Below, one piece after another: positions 15,434 through 24,829 of a stretch of 64,000 bases of DNA. Under the pieces are notes generated by a model, which ran no database searches, had not been told where the DNA came from, and saw only the letters and a program-made list of their open reading frames with translations. Source of the DNA: Pelomonas sp. CA6 (lineage in GTDB: Bacteria; Pseudomonadota; Gammaproteobacteria; Burkholderiales; Burkholderiaceae_C); contig NZ_JAKZFD010000003.1 in the NCBI RefSeq assembly GCF_022549225.1, positions 1 through 64,000 on the forward strand, written 5' to 3'. Position numbers and translations under genes: made by a program. Each line of letters begins with the position of its first letter. Positions within the stretch are counted from its first letter, which is position 1.

Positions 15434-18070
15434 TCAAGGCCGCCTGCCGCCCGCCGCCGGCCCCGCCGCCACGTCATGCCAGCGGCCGTCGCCATAGCGA
15501 GCGAATCCTCCGTCGTCGCCGAAGCGCCAGAGGTGCAGCCATCCGTGGTCGACCAATTGCCGGACCACCGTGTGGCGGTCCATCACCCGCTCGATCGCCG
15601 CGGCCGGGGCGTCGATCAGCACCGTCAGCCTGAGCGGCTCGTGCAGCCAGCGTGAACCGTCGTGCAACGACTGGCGGGCGAGGCCGATGCGCAGGTCGCC
15701 GCCGTTGCCCTCGAACACGCCAATGCGGCCGCCCACCACGTTGTGCAGCAGTTTGTTGCCGCTGCCCAGCCGCTGCGGGTCGCAGGTGGAGGCGTGGTAC
15801 TGCCAGTTGATCCAATGCGTCACCAGCATCGGCGCGGTCATCAGCGTTTCCAGCAGGCGGCCGTCGGGGTCGTTCGCCGCGTCGTAGTCGTGCAGGAAGG
15901 CGCGACCCTCGAGCACCGCGCCCCGGCTGCGCGCGCGGGGCGCGATCAGGAAGGCGGCGTTGCCGGCCAGGCCCCATTCGGGCCGCGTCTGCGCGCCGTC
16001 GTTCGCGCGGCGGCGCAGCTGGTCAAGCAAGGCCCCGCGCGGCGCCCTAGGGTCCAGACCGAAGGCCGCCGCACGCAAGCGCCGCGCCTGGTCCCCGGCC
16101 TGGTCGAACACCGCGCGCAGCCGGGACCAGCGTTCGCGTGCCGCGTCGTGGAGCAGGTCCAGATCGAAGCCCTCGACTTCATCGGTGGTGGTGTTGTGCA
16201 GAGCGGCGACGAAGGCCGTGCCCTCCGGCACCGGGATGCCGCGGCCGCGCAAGCCGTTCTGAACCTCCGGGTCGTTGAGCAGCCGTGCCAGCGCCCGCGC
16301 GTTCACCTCGCCCGATTGACCGCAGCAGGCGCCGCAGTCCAGCGCGGCGGCCTGGGGGTTGTTGGCGCTCTGGCTGCCATGCCCGACCAGCAGCACCAGC
16401 GGCGCCATGTCGCGGTCCAGCCCCATGGCCTGCAGCACGCGGGCGGCCAGATCGATTTGCGCGGCCCGGTCCAACCCCGTGATCACCGGCCTGCAGACAT
16501 GGCGATAGCGCGGGGCCAGGCCGGCGCCGTCGAGTCGGTGGCGCGCCGCCGGCCGTGGCCGCAGCCACTGCGCGAGTTTGCCGAGGTAACCCAGGCCGGC
16601 CGCTTCGACAAAGGAGAAGGCGGCGTGCGGCCAGCGCCGACCGGCCTCCCATTGATCGAGCTGCGCGAAGCGGCGTTGCCGCGCCTGGCGCGCGGGCTCC
16701 TGCAGCGCGTCGCCCTGGGGGCCGAGATCCGCCGCGCTCGCGGCGATGCGCTCGTGGACCTCCAGCGACGGCGCCAGCAGCCCTGGCAACTGGGGGCGCC
16801 GCGCCGCGGTGGCCAGAGGCGTGTAGGCCAGGGGCAGGCCGAAGAAGCCCGCAAAGCCCAGCGTTTGAACCGCGGGCGAGACCGACTCGATCGCGCGCCG
16901 CAGCGGCTCGCTGCGCACGTCGATGCAGAAGACCGCCTGGGCCTCCGCCGGCGGCGCCATGTCGACGGGCCGCGGGGCGACAGCCGCGAGCCGCTGCGCC
17001 AGCTCGCGCTGATAGCCCAGGTCGTAGGCGAGTTGCCAGACCTCGTCGACGAGCAGCATGTCCTCGGCCTGGCGCAGCAGCTCGGCGGCGCGTTCCCACT
17101 CGACCTGCAAGGCGGCGAAGGCTTGCTGTGTCTGAGCGTCCTCGCGGCATTCGAGCAGGACCGCTCCCCAGGCCAGGCGGATCGCGAGCAGGTCGCGCAG
17201 ATGCGCGTCGCCGTCCCCGCGTAGGCGCGCCTCCCAGGCCAGATAGGCGCACCACGACGCCCATCCGTTCACCGTGAGCAGCACCGCCTCGAGGTAGTCG
17301 GCCCAGCATTCCTGGGGCAGCCCGAGTCGACGCAAGGCCCACCGCTCGGCGTCGGCGCGGGTGGCGGGCAAGGCCGCAAGACCGCGCGCGATGTCGGGCA
17401 GCCCCATCAGCCGGCCGATGCCGTGGTCGTGCGTCAGCGTGTCGCGCCAGAAGGCGTAGAGGCCGCCGGTCCGCTCGGGCTGCCAGTCGGCCTGCTGGCG
17501 GTCGAAATAGGCTGCGCAGACCTGGCTGACCTGGTGGGCGATGGCCTGGCGCCATGACAGGCGGGTGTGGCCCTGGGGATCGTCGTCCAGCACGTCGATG
17601 AGCAGCGGCAGTCGCGGCAGCGCCGGCGTCTCGTCGAGCGCCGCCACCGCGGCTGTCGCGTCGATCCCGGCGTGCTGCGCGGCGGGCAGCTGTGCCAAGG
17701 CCTGGTCGAGATCGGCGCGGCGGATGCGCCCCGACGTCCAGGCCTCGCGCAACCGGCCGCGCGGCGGGAGCACACGGATGTCGCCGAGCACCGCCATGCG
17801 CGCCGCGACGCCGCGCAGCGACCGGTCGATGCGCTGCCAGTGCGGGTTGACCGCGATCGCCCGGTCCAGAGGCCAGGCGGGCGCGATGGTTCGGCAGGCC
17901 TGCACGCAGGCCTCGTCGATGTGGCGGTTCAACGCGGCCGGGTCTGCGGGCGTTGGCAAGGTCGCTGCGGCTGCCGGTGCGGGGGCTCCGGCCAGCGGCG
18001 GTTCTGCACGCGGCATCAACAGGGTGTCCATCAACACGTCCTCGGTTGGGTTCGGTTCTGTTCGCTTCAT
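15434..18070 (-). CDS. dabA: DabA, inorganic carbon transporter zinc subunit
   Basis: DabA (DUF2309) is a beta-carbonic-anhydrase-like protein that pairs with DabB to accumulate inorganic carbon in the cell. The product is 878 residues. The zinc and catalytic residues are visible: Cys382 and Asp384 with Arg386 (FCIDVRSE), His564 (VGHGSQSANNP) and Cys579 (DCGACCGQSG). The His-Cys spacing of 15 matches that of characterised DabA. Its ATG overlaps the dabB stop (ATGA), so the genes are coupled. A start at the internal Met14 is also possible. The open frame continues upstream through dabB in the wrong frame, which should be ignored. Confidence 0.92.
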   Translation of the reverse strand: MKRTEPNPTEDVLMDTLLMPRAEPPLAGAPAPAAAATLPTPADPAALNRHIDEACVQACRTIAPAWPLDRAIAVNPHWQRIDRSLRGVAARMAVLGDIRVLPPRGRLREAWTSGRIRRADLDQALAQLPAAQHAGIDATAAVAALDETPALPRLPLLIDVLDDDPQGHTRLSWRQAIAHQVSQVCAAYFDRQQADWQPERTGGLYAFWRDTLTHDHGIGRLMGLPDIARGLAALPATRADAERWALRRLGLPQECWADYLEAVLLTVNGWASWCAYLAWEARLRGDGDAHLRDLLAIRLAWGAVLLECREDAQTQQAFAALQVEWERAAELLRQAEDMLLVDEVWQLAYDLGYQRELAQRLAAVAPRPVDMAPPAEAQAVFCIDVRSEPLRRAIESVSPAVQTLGFAGFFGLPLAYTPLATAARRPQLPGLLAPSLEVHERIAASAADLGPQGDALQEPARQARQRRFAQLDQWEAGRRWPHAAFSFVEAAGLGYLGKLAQWLRPRPAARHRLDGAGLAPRYRHVCRPVITGLDRAAQIDLAARVLQAMGLDRDMAPLVLLVGHGSQSANNPQAAALDCGACCGQSGEVNARALARLLNDPEVQNGLRGRGIPVPEGTAFVAALHNTTTDEVEGFDLDLLHDAARERWSRLRAVFDQAGDQARRLRAAAFGLDPRAPRGALLDQLRRRANDGAQTRPEWGLAGNAAFLIAPRARSRGAVLEGRAFLHDYDAANDPDGRLLETLMTAPMLVTHWINWQYHASTCDPQRLGSGNKLLHNVVGGRIGVFEGNGGDLRIGLARQSLHDGSRWLHEPLRLTVLIDAPAAAIERVMDRHTVVRQLVDHGWLHLWRFGDDGGFARYGDGRWHDVAAGPAAGGRRP

Positions 18071-19599
18071 TGGGCGGCCGTGGCCGTCCAGCGCGTCGGC
18101 CACAGGCGCAGCGAGGCGCGCGTGACGAACTCGTCGATGTAGAAGCCGGCATAGCTCCAGCGGCGCCAGCCGGCCAGCGCCTGCGGGCGCACCTGCAGCA
18201 GGGCCAGGCACAGGTAGAGCCCGGTCAGGCCCCCCAGCACCAAGGGGCCGGCTGCCGCATGCGGCGCGTCGCTCAGCCCGAAGGGCAGGGCGTGCCCCAG
18301 CAGCGCCGCGAGGGTCAGCGCGGCGATCATCAGGCCGCCCGCACCGGCGCGGCGCACCGCGCCAGCCGCGCCCGCCTGCGACGAGGTCGGCATCCACAGC
18401 AGCGGTGCCCAGGCCAGCGCAAGAACGCCGCTCCACCACCAGGGCCAGGCGGCGACTGGCGCCGCGGCGACCAGCGCGGCGATCAGTGCCCCCGCCCCGG
18501 CAGGTGCCATGGCCAGACTCGCGAGCGAGGGGCGCGGGGGCGCGCGCAGGGCGCGCAGCCGGGTCTCGTCGACGGCCGTCGAGGCGGCCAGGAACGCATG
18601 CGCCTTGTAGAGCGAATGGCCGATCAGGTGCAGCAGCGCGAGCGTGTACAGGCCGAGTCCGCACTCCATCACCATGAAACCCATCTGCGCGATGGTGGAC
18701 CAGGCCAGGCGCACCTTGATGCTCACCCGCGTCAGCATCACCAGGCTGGCGAGCAGCGCGGTCGCGAGGCCCAGCGCGACCAGCAGCCCGCGCGCCACCG
18801 GCGCCGCCTCGAGCAAGGGCGCGAAGCGGATCAGCACGAAGCCGCCGAGGTTGACCACGCCGGCATGCAGCAGCGCGGACACCGGTGTCGGGGCCTCCAT
18901 CACTTGCGTCATCCAGCCGTGCACCGGCAGCAAGGCGGTGCGCAGCACCACGGCGAGCGCGAGGCAGACCGCACTGGCCTGCAGCGCGGCGGACGGTGCG
19001 CCGGCCTCGAGATGGCGCCACAGCGCGGGCAGCGACCCGGACCCCACGTCGGCCCAGGCCAGCGCAGCGGCGACGAGCAGCAGCGCGTCCGCGAGCCGGT
19101 CGGCCAGGCGCTTCTTGTGCGCGGCCAGCAGTGCCCAGGGCCGGTCGGTGTAGAAGCACAGCAGCTGCTGCAGTGCGACGCCCACGGCCGCCCACGCGGC
19201 GATCAGCAACAGCCAGTGATCGGCCAGCAGCAGCACATGCACCGCGGCCAGAACCCCGGCCAGTGCCGCGACATAGCGGGGCTGGCCCGGTTCACCCTGC
19301 AGATAGCGCGACGAGAAGCCGGCGATGACCACACCGAGCAGCTGCACCAGCACCGCCACCCACGCGCCGGGCAGGGTCGTGCCCAGTCCGGGCGGCAGTG
19401 TGGCCTGATGGGCGGGCGTGGCCGCCAGCTGCAGGCCCAGGTGGGCCAGGGCGCTGGTCAGGGCCGCGGCCCCCAGCCAATGCAAGCGGCGCCACGCCGG
19501 CCGCTCCCCCGCGCCGCCGCGCCGTGGCAGGGCCGCGAGCATCAGCGCGGCAGGCAGCAGGGGGAGCAGGGCGGAGAGGCTGGCAGGCGTCATGGTCAT
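18067..19599 (-). CDS. dabB: DabB, proton-translocating membrane subunit (NuoL/MrpA-like)
   Basis: DabB is an antiporter-like membrane protein that powers DabA with the proton gradient. The 510-residue product has about a dozen hydrophobic segments and the NuoL/MrpA core, including LLPVHGWMTQVMEAPTPVSA followed by LLHAGVVNLGG, and a helix with HSLYKAHAFL. It is the first gene of the dabB-dabA operon. A LysR-family gene starts 76 bases away on the other strand, a standard layout for LysR control. CO2/bicarbonate supply in a heterotroph would support anaplerotic carboxylases; autotrophy cannot be judged from this window. Confidence 0.9.
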   Translation of the reverse strand: MTMTPASLSALLPLLPAALMLAALPRRGGAGERPAWRRLHWLGAAALTSALAHLGLQLAATPAHQATLPPGLGTTLPGAWVAVLVQLLGVVIAGFSSRYLQGEPGQPRYVAALAGVLAAVHVLLLADHWLLLIAAWAAVGVALQQLLCFYTDRPWALLAAHKKRLADRLADALLLVAAALAWADVGSGSLPALWRHLEAGAPSAALQASAVCLALAVVLRTALLPVHGWMTQVMEAPTPVSALLHAGVVNLGGFVLIRFAPLLEAAPVARGLLVALGLATALLASLVMLTRVSIKVRLAWSTIAQMGFMVMECGLGLYTLALLHLIGHSLYKAHAFLAASTAVDETRLRALRAPPRPSLASLAMAPAGAGALIAALVAAAPVAAWPWWWSGVLALAWAPLLWMPTSSQAGAAGAVRRAGAGGLMIAALTLAALLGHALPFGLSDAPHAAAGPLVLGGLTGLYLCLALLQVRPQALAGWRRWSYAGFYIDEFVTRASLRLWPTRWTATAAQ

Positions 19600-19675
19600 C
19601 GCTCGGGTGCGGAACGGAGCGAATGATGGGCGGCTGCCTTGGTTCTGTAAATTACATTAATGCGAACGGATTGAT

Positions 19676-20641
19676 ATGGAAAACAGAATCGTGGACCTGG
19701 GGCAGCTGAACTTCCATCACTTCTTCTACTTCTGGCGCGTCGCCAAGACCGGGCATCTGACCCGGGCCGCGGAAGAGCTGCATGTCTCGCAGTCGGCCCT
19801 GTCCAGCCAGATCCGCCAGCTCGAGGAGCGCCTGGGCGACGCGCTGTTCGAGCGCACCGGCCGCCGCCTGGTGCTGACCGACACGGGCCAGCTCGCGCTG
19901 TCCTATGCCGAGAACATCTTCGGCCTCAGCCAGGAGCTGCTCGGTCGTCTGCAGGGCCGCAGCGCCGGCATGGTGAGGCTGCGCGTCGGCAGCGTCGCGA
20001 CGCTGTCGCGCAACTACCAGGAGAACTGGATACGTCCGCTGCTGAGCGACCCCACGGTGACCCTGTCGCTGGAGTCCGGCCTGCTCGACGATCTGCTGCA
20101 CCGGCTGCTTCAGCACCAGCTCGACGTGGTGCTGGCCAACGACGCGGTGCCGGCCGATGCGGACCGCCCGCTGCATTGCCGCTTCCTGGGCAGCCAGGCG
20201 ATCTCGCTGGTCGGCCCGGCGGCCGCATGGCGCGGGCGCACGCTGCGCCTGCCCGAGGATCTGCAGGGGGTGGAGCTCGCGCTGCCCGGTCCGCGCCACG
20301 CGCTGCGCGGGCAATTCGACGCGCTGTGCGCGGCCGCCGGCGTCACGCCCCGCCTGCGCGCCGAAGTCGACGACATGGCGATGCTGCGCCTGGTGGCGCG
20401 CGACAGCGGCTGGCTGACGGTGCTGCCGGAGGTGGTCGTGCAGGACGAGCTGCGCTCCGGCGTGCTGGTGAAGGTCGGCGGCTCCACGCGGCTGAAGGAG
20501 CACTTCTATGCGATCACGACGTTGCATCGCCATCGCATCGAGCGGCTCGAGCAGCTGCTGGCGGGAGCGCCCCGCAGAGCGCGCAAGCACGCCGGCCAGC
20601 CCGAGGACGGCGAGGCGCGCCGCCCTGCGCGTGGTGCCTGA
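19676..20641 (+). CDS. LysR-family regulator, probably of dabBA
   Basis: The 321-residue protein starts with a winged HTH (FYFWRVAKTGHLTRAAEELH then SQSALSSQIRQLEE) and continues into a LysR effector-binding domain. The N-terminus resembles the NhaR subgroup (NYxHLYYFW-type). It is divergent from dabB across a 76-bp gap that includes the AT-rich stretch TAAATTACATTAATG, a plausible site for a LysR dimer. Regulation of inorganic carbon uptake is inferred from position. The basic C-terminal tail (about residues 298-321) is probably disordered. Confidence 0.85.
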   Translation: MENRIVDLGQLNFHHFFYFWRVAKTGHLTRAAEELHVSQSALSSQIRQLEERLGDALFERTGRRLVLTDTGQLALSYAENIFGLSQELLGRLQGRSAGMVRLRVGSVATLSRNYQENWIRPLLSDPTVTLSLESGLLDDLLHRLLQHQLDVVLANDAVPADADRPLHCRFLGSQAISLVGPAAAWRGRTLRLPEDLQGVELALPGPRHALRGQFDALCAAAGVTPRLRAEVDDMAMLRLVARDSGWLTVLPEVVVQDELRSGVLVKVGGSTRLKEHFYAITTLHRHRIERLEQLLAGAPRRARKHAGQPEDGEARRPARGA

Positions 20642-20681
20642 GCGCCGCGTCCCTGCCCTGGCGGACGCCCGGCCGGTTCGC

Positions 20682-20945
20682 TCAGCCCTGCGGCGCCTCG
20701 CCGTCCTGCATCAGGTCGATCAACTCGCGCACGAAGGCCAGCGCCTCCTCGGCGGTGGCGAAGTAGTACTCGCCGCCCAGGTCGGCGGCGTCGCCGTCGG
20801 GGCCGACATGGACCACCGACCAGCCCTCCGCGCCGCCGCCGATCGCGCAGACGCCGAAGCTGCCCGGGGCCAGCTCGCGGGCGCTGCCGGCGGTGATGAA
20901 GATGTCCTTGCCCCGATGGGCGTGGTAGCGCTTGAGAAGGCTCAT
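20682..20945 (-). CDS. Conserved-looking small protein downstream of mltA
   Basis: This 87-residue acidic, soluble protein begins MSLLKRYHAHRGKDIFITAG and contains GGEYYFATAEEALAFVREL. No signal peptide or membrane helix is present and I know no family for it. Its ATG overlaps the stop of mltA (ATGA), so it is translated together with the murein transglycosylase. It converges with the LysR gene, 40 bases apart. Confidence 0.6.
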   Translation of the reverse strand: MSLLKRYHAHRGKDIFITAGSARELAPGSFGVCAIGGGAEGWSVVHVGPDGDAADLGGEYYFATAEEALAFVRELIDLMQDGEAPQG

Positions 20946-22186
20946 AGGGCATTGTCCCTGGGCCACAGCGCCCACAGGCGCAGGGGCTGTTTCATGCGGC
21001 CGGCCTGGGCCTCGGCCTCGCTGCCCCAGCCCCAGAAGAAGTCGGCGCGCACCGCGCCGACGATGGCGCTGCCGGTGTCCTGCGCCATCACCAGGCGGCG
21101 CAGCGGGGTGCTCGACAGTGGCTCGGTGCTGTCCAGCCAGACCGGCGTGCCGTAGGGGATGCTGGCGCGGTCCACCGCGATGGAGCGCCCCGGCGTCAGC
21201 GGCACGCCCTGGGCGCCGCGCGGCCCCACGGCCAGGTCGGGCAGCGGTTCTTCGCGGAAGAACACATAGCGCGGGTTGGCGCCCAGCATCTCGCGCAGGC
21301 GCTGCGGGTTGCGCCGCGCCCAGTCCTTGATGCCGGGCCAGGAAGCCTCGCCGGGGCGCAGCTCGCCCTGGTCCAGCAGCCAGCGGCCCACCGAGCGATA
21401 GGGCTGGTCGTTGTGGCCGGCGAAGGCCAGGCGCACCCAGCGGCTGCTGCCATCGGGTTCGGTGATGCGCAGCCGGCCCGAGCCCTGGATGTGCATCACC
21501 AGCGCGTCCAGCGGGTCCTCGACCCAGGCCAGGCTTTCGAAGAGCGGACCGCCGCCGCGTGCGTCCTGATGCCGCGGGGCGCCGTGGCGCGCCAGCTGGG
21601 CGGCGGCCTCGGCCTCGATCTGCTGGCGCGTCAGGTAGGGGCGGCGGCGTGCCAGGTCTTGCGGCGGCGCGAGCAGCGGCACGCGAAAGCCCGCCTGGGC
21701 CTGGCGGCGCGCTTCCAGCTGCGGCTCGAAGTAGCCGGTCACCAGGCCCTCGGCCTGGCCCTCCAGGCTTTCGACGCGCCAGGGCTGCAGGTGCTTCATC
21801 AGCCACAGCCGGATCTCCCAGTCGTCCGCCGGGCGGGCCTGGCGCGCCTGCGCGCACAGCGCGGCCCAGCCAGCGGCCGGCTTTTCGCAGCCGCGCAGCA
21901 GGGCTGGCCAGGCGGCCTGCACGGCGTCGTCGCCCCAGCCGGGCAGTTCGGCCCAGTCGGCCGAGACCCAGCGCGAGCGCTCGCGCAGCAGCGTGCGCCG
22001 CTCGCCGGAGGCGGCCGCGGCTTGCGGCGGCGGGGCGGGCGTGGCGGGCGTCGCGAGGGGAGGCGCGCTGCGCGGCGTGGCCGGAGCGCCGGAAGGCGAG
22101 GGGGGCTGGGGGGTGCTGCAGCCAGTCAGCACGCCTAGAATCGCGGCCGCCGCCCAGCCGGGGCGGCCCATCCAACGGAACATCAT
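20942..22186 (-). CDS. mltA: Membrane-bound lytic murein transglycosylase A
   Basis: MltA cleaves peptidoglycan glycan strands to form 1,6-anhydromuramyl ends at the outer membrane. The 414-residue product has a signal peptide with lipobox (VLTGC) near residue 20, a Pro/Ala-rich linker, and the MltA and 3D domains: HIQGSGRL in the catalytic core, and AQDTGSAIVGAVRADFFWG near the C-terminus, holding the Asp residues of the 3D domain. The start is one of two adjacent ATGs (22186 or 22183), chosen because the signal peptide follows directly. The start codons overlap those of a small divergent gene. Confidence 0.9.
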   Translation of the reverse strand: MMFRWMGRPGWAAAAILGVLTGCSTPQPPSPSGAPATPRSAPPLATPATPAPPPQAAAASGERRTLLRERSRWVSADWAELPGWGDDAVQAAWPALLRGCEKPAAGWAALCAQARQARPADDWEIRLWLMKHLQPWRVESLEGQAEGLVTGYFEPQLEARRQAQAGFRVPLLAPPQDLARRRPYLTRQQIEAEAAAQLARHGAPRHQDARGGGPLFESLAWVEDPLDALVMHIQGSGRLRITEPDGSSRWVRLAFAGHNDQPYRSVGRWLLDQGELRPGEASWPGIKDWARRNPQRLREMLGANPRYVFFREEPLPDLAVGPRGAQGVPLTPGRSIAVDRASIPYGTPVWLDSTEPLSSTPLRRLVMAQDTGSAIVGAVRADFFWGWGSEAEAQAGRMKQPLRLWALWPRDNAL

Positions 22187-22337
22187 GGGCGTGATTTTGC
22201 TGGAGGCCCTGGGCGCGCTGGCCCTGCTGGTCTTTATTGTGTGGTGGACCATGTTCTCCGGCCGCAAGAGCGGGGAGCGCCACGACGAGGAGGCGCCGAC
22301 GTCTTCCCGTCCGGATCGCCCGGACGAGAAGGGCTAG
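22185..22337 (+). CDS. 50-residue one-helix membrane protein
   Basis: The frame codes for a short N-terminal membrane helix (about VILLEALGALALLVFIVWW) and a charged, disordered tail. Its ATG shares bases with the mltA start region on the other strand, so the two genes begin at the same point and read away from each other. No family is known to me. The clear helix followed by a polar tail makes it more likely than a chance frame, but ribosome binding would have to occur within the mltA coding start. Confidence 0.4.
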   Translation: MGVILLEALGALALLVFIVWWTMFSGRKSGERHDEEAPTSSRPDRPDEKG

Positions 22338-22364
22338 CGGGGCGCGAGCGCCTGCCGCCCCCGC

Positions 22365-24365
22365 TCAGCGCGGCGGCAGCAGGAAACTCAGCGGCGCGCG
22401 ACGCAGGCGCTGCCAGATCGCGGCGCGCAGCGCGCGCTGCTGGTCCACGCGGATGCCGCGCGAGCGCAGCGCCACGCGCAGCGCCAGGTAGAAGCTCACG
22501 CCCACGTTGAGGAAGCCGGTGAACAGGATGCCGGCCACGCAGAGCCAGAACGCGGGCAGGCTCAGCACCGGCATGCCCAGCGCGCCGGCGGCGGCGGCCA
22601 GCTGCCCGGTGGACAGCGTGACGTGGCGCACCTCCAGTGGCAATCCGAAAAAGCCCAGCAGCGCCGGCACCAGGCCCAGCATCAGGCCCAGGCTGATGTT
22701 GGCCGCCAGGCCGGAGATGTTGGCCCGCCACCAGGCCGACCAGCGCTGCGCGCGCGCCTGGCCCAGCCGCGCGACGATGCGCGGGTTCCATGCGATCGCG
22801 CTGTCCAGCCGGTGGAACACGAACCAGTTCTCCACCCAGCCGGCGATCAGGCTGGACGAGAACAGCAGCACCCCGGTGAAGGCGGCGAACAGCAGCGACG
22901 GACCCAGCAGTGTCAGCGTCTCCAGCACATGGTGGGCGTCCTTGGCGCCGACCAGCGGACGCCCGAAGGCCCACTGGCACAGCAGCTGCACGCCCAGCAC
23001 CAGCGGCGCGCAGACCGCGAGGTTGCCCAGAATGCCGGCGGTCTGCGAGCGGAACAGGTGCGCCACCTCGTCGACGAAGCCCTGCACGCCCTCGGCGTTG
23101 TCCACGTGCTGCAGCTTGGCGGCCATCGCCGGCGCCGTCATGGCCGGCTGCTTGGTCGCCACCGTCCAGTGCAGCAGGTGGATCAGCACGAAGCTGAGCG
23201 CGTAGTTGGCGCCGGCCCAGAAGCCCGACCAGAAGGCCGACAGCCCCAGCGCCATGATCGCGAACTTGGCAAAGGTGGTGCCGGCGATGACCGCACCGCC
23301 GCCGCCGGCACGTCGCAGCATGTCGCGGTATTCCTGACGGTTGCGCGTGATGTAGTGTTCGCCGGTCTCGGCGCTGCGCTCGGCCACCTTGCGCGCCAGC
23401 AGCGAGTAGTGGCGCGCGAACAGGGTGCGCAGGCTGCGCCGCTCGTGCACCACGCCGACCAGGCTGGAGACCAGACGCAGCAGCTCGCGGCGCGGATGCG
23501 GCGCCAGCAGGCAGGCCAGCAGGTCCTCGACGCGGCGCAGGCGCGATTCCATCTGCTCCACCGAGAACATCAGGTCCACCGAGACGCCGTGCGCCTCCAG
23601 GTGGTCGGGGATGGAGCGCAGCGCGCGGCGGCATTCGTCCAGCAGTCCGCGCAGGTATTGCAGCCGGGCCGGCAGGGCCTGGACGTCGCCGTCCTGCAGC
23701 GCGGTGTCGGTCTGCTCCCAGGCCGTGGCCAGGCGGGTGAAGGGGCGGTTCTGCAGCAGCTTGGGGTCCATGCGCTGGCGCAGCGGGCCGGCCAGGCCGC
23801 TGGCATGCACGGAGCCGATCAGCACGGTGACGGCCTCGCGCATCTCCTCGCGCCAGTCGCCCTCGGGCGCGCCGGCGAACAGCAGGCTCAGGCGCTCCAG
23901 CAGCTCGTCGTCCAGCGCGGCGATCCAGTGCTCGTCTTCCTCGTCGGGAAAGAGCAGCTCGAACAGCGTGGCGAGGTCGCGCGTGTCGGCGCTGTCGGGC
24001 AGCAGGCGGCGGCGAAGCCGACCCAGGAACTCGTGCCACAGCGCCATGCGCGGCGCGAAGCCGACCTCGGCGAACAGGCTGACCGCGTCCACATCGGCCC
24101 AGACGCTGGCGATCACGCCGGCGAAGGCGCGCGCATGGTCGGGGTGGCGCTCCAGCACGTTGAGCAGGTGCTTGAGCCGGCGCAGCGGCATGGGCGTGGG
24201 ACCGGCGCCGCGGCTTTCGTCCTTGGGCGCGGGGGCGTGGCGCAGCCATTCCACCAGGCGCACCAGCCACAGGTTGCGTTCCGCCAGCGGGGCCTGCGGA
24301 TCGGCGGCGTTGAGCAGCGCGGTGAGGTCCCAGCCGCGCGAGAAACCGGGCAGACGCAGCGCCAT
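22365..24365 (-). CDS. PF10136-type membrane protein ('site-specific recombinase' Gcr family)
   Basis: The 666-residue protein belongs to a family named after a gonococcal 'recombinase', a name not supported by its structure. The N-terminal ~330 residues are soluble and helical. From about residue 340 there are several membrane helices (for example around AIMALGLSAFWSGFWAGANY) and a conserved-looking NRQEYRDMLRRAGGGG segment before them. No recombinase catalytic set (Ser or Tyr type) is visible. The start ATG overlaps the apaG stop by one base, and apaG-linked copies are common in Burkholderiales. Function is unknown. Confidence 0.8.
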   Translation of the reverse strand: MALRLPGFSRGWDLTALLNAADPQAPLAERNLWLVRLVEWLRHAPAPKDESRGAGPTPMPLRRLKHLLNVLERHPDHARAFAGVIASVWADVDAVSLFAEVGFAPRMALWHEFLGRLRRRLLPDSADTRDLATLFELLFPDEEDEHWIAALDDELLERLSLLFAGAPEGDWREEMREAVTVLIGSVHASGLAGPLRQRMDPKLLQNRPFTRLATAWEQTDTALQDGDVQALPARLQYLRGLLDECRRALRSIPDHLEAHGVSVDLMFSVEQMESRLRRVEDLLACLLAPHPRRELLRLVSSLVGVVHERRSLRTLFARHYSLLARKVAERSAETGEHYITRNRQEYRDMLRRAGGGGAVIAGTTFAKFAIMALGLSAFWSGFWAGANYALSFVLIHLLHWTVATKQPAMTAPAMAAKLQHVDNAEGVQGFVDEVAHLFRSQTAGILGNLAVCAPLVLGVQLLCQWAFGRPLVGAKDAHHVLETLTLLGPSLLFAAFTGVLLFSSSLIAGWVENWFVFHRLDSAIAWNPRIVARLGQARAQRWSAWWRANISGLAANISLGLMLGLVPALLGFFGLPLEVRHVTLSTGQLAAAAGALGMPVLSLPAFWLCVAGILFTGFLNVGVSFYLALRVALRSRGIRVDQQRALRAAIWQRLRRAPLSFLLPPR

Positions 24366-24739
24366 CAATGCAGGCTGCCAGCCTGGGCCAGCAGGAATTC
24401 GGGCACCTCGGCGTAGAACACCTCGGCCGTGTCGGTCACGCACAGATAGCGGCCGCTCATGCTGCCCTGCGGCGTGCTGATCTGAGCCCAGGAGCTGTAC
24501 TGGAAGCGTTCGCCGGGGCGCAGCAGCGGCTGCTGGCCGACGACGGCGAGGCCGCGGACCTCCTCGATCTGGCCATTGGCATCGGTGATGCACCAATGCC
24601 GGGCCACCAGCTGGGCGCTCACGTCGCCGCGGTTCTCTATCGTGACCGTGTAGCTGAAGGCGTACTGCCCCTGCCGTGGGTCCGTGTGCTCGGCCAGCGG
24701 CGTGACCATCACGCTGCAATGGAAATGCGGGTTTGCCAT
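24365..24739 (-). CDS. apaG: ApaG domain protein
   Basis: The 124-residue length and motifs fit ApaG, a small immunoglobulin-like fold protein often called Co2+/Mg2+ efflux protein. Seen here: FSYTVTIENRGDVSAQLVAR, WCITDANGQIEEVRG, QYSSWAQISTPQGSMSG. The enzymatic role in bacteria is not firmly known. It is the upstream gene of the pair with the PF10136 protein. Confidence 0.93.
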   Translation of the reverse strand: MANPHFHCSVMVTPLAEHTDPRQGQYAFSYTVTIENRGDVSAQLVARHWCITDANGQIEEVRGLAVVGQQPLLRPGERFQYSSWAQISTPQGSMSGRYLCVTDTAEVFYAEVPEFLLAQAGSLH

Positions 24740-24829
24740 GCGATCGATTCTAGGGGGAGGGTCCGCTATGCTCTCAACGGTCACACAAGCAGGACACGGC
24801 GCACACCAAAGACACACAGGGAGCGGGGT

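Noticed and set aside
18071-19195. Upstream extension of dabA through dabB
   Set aside because: The frame is open but runs out of frame through a convincing dabB gene. The ATGA junction at 18067-18070 gives a better dabA start.
22336-22365. Terminator between the 50-residue gene and the PF10136 gene
   Set aside because: AGCGGGG and CCCCGCT can pair, but they overlap the two stop-codon regions, and no T-run follows on either strand.
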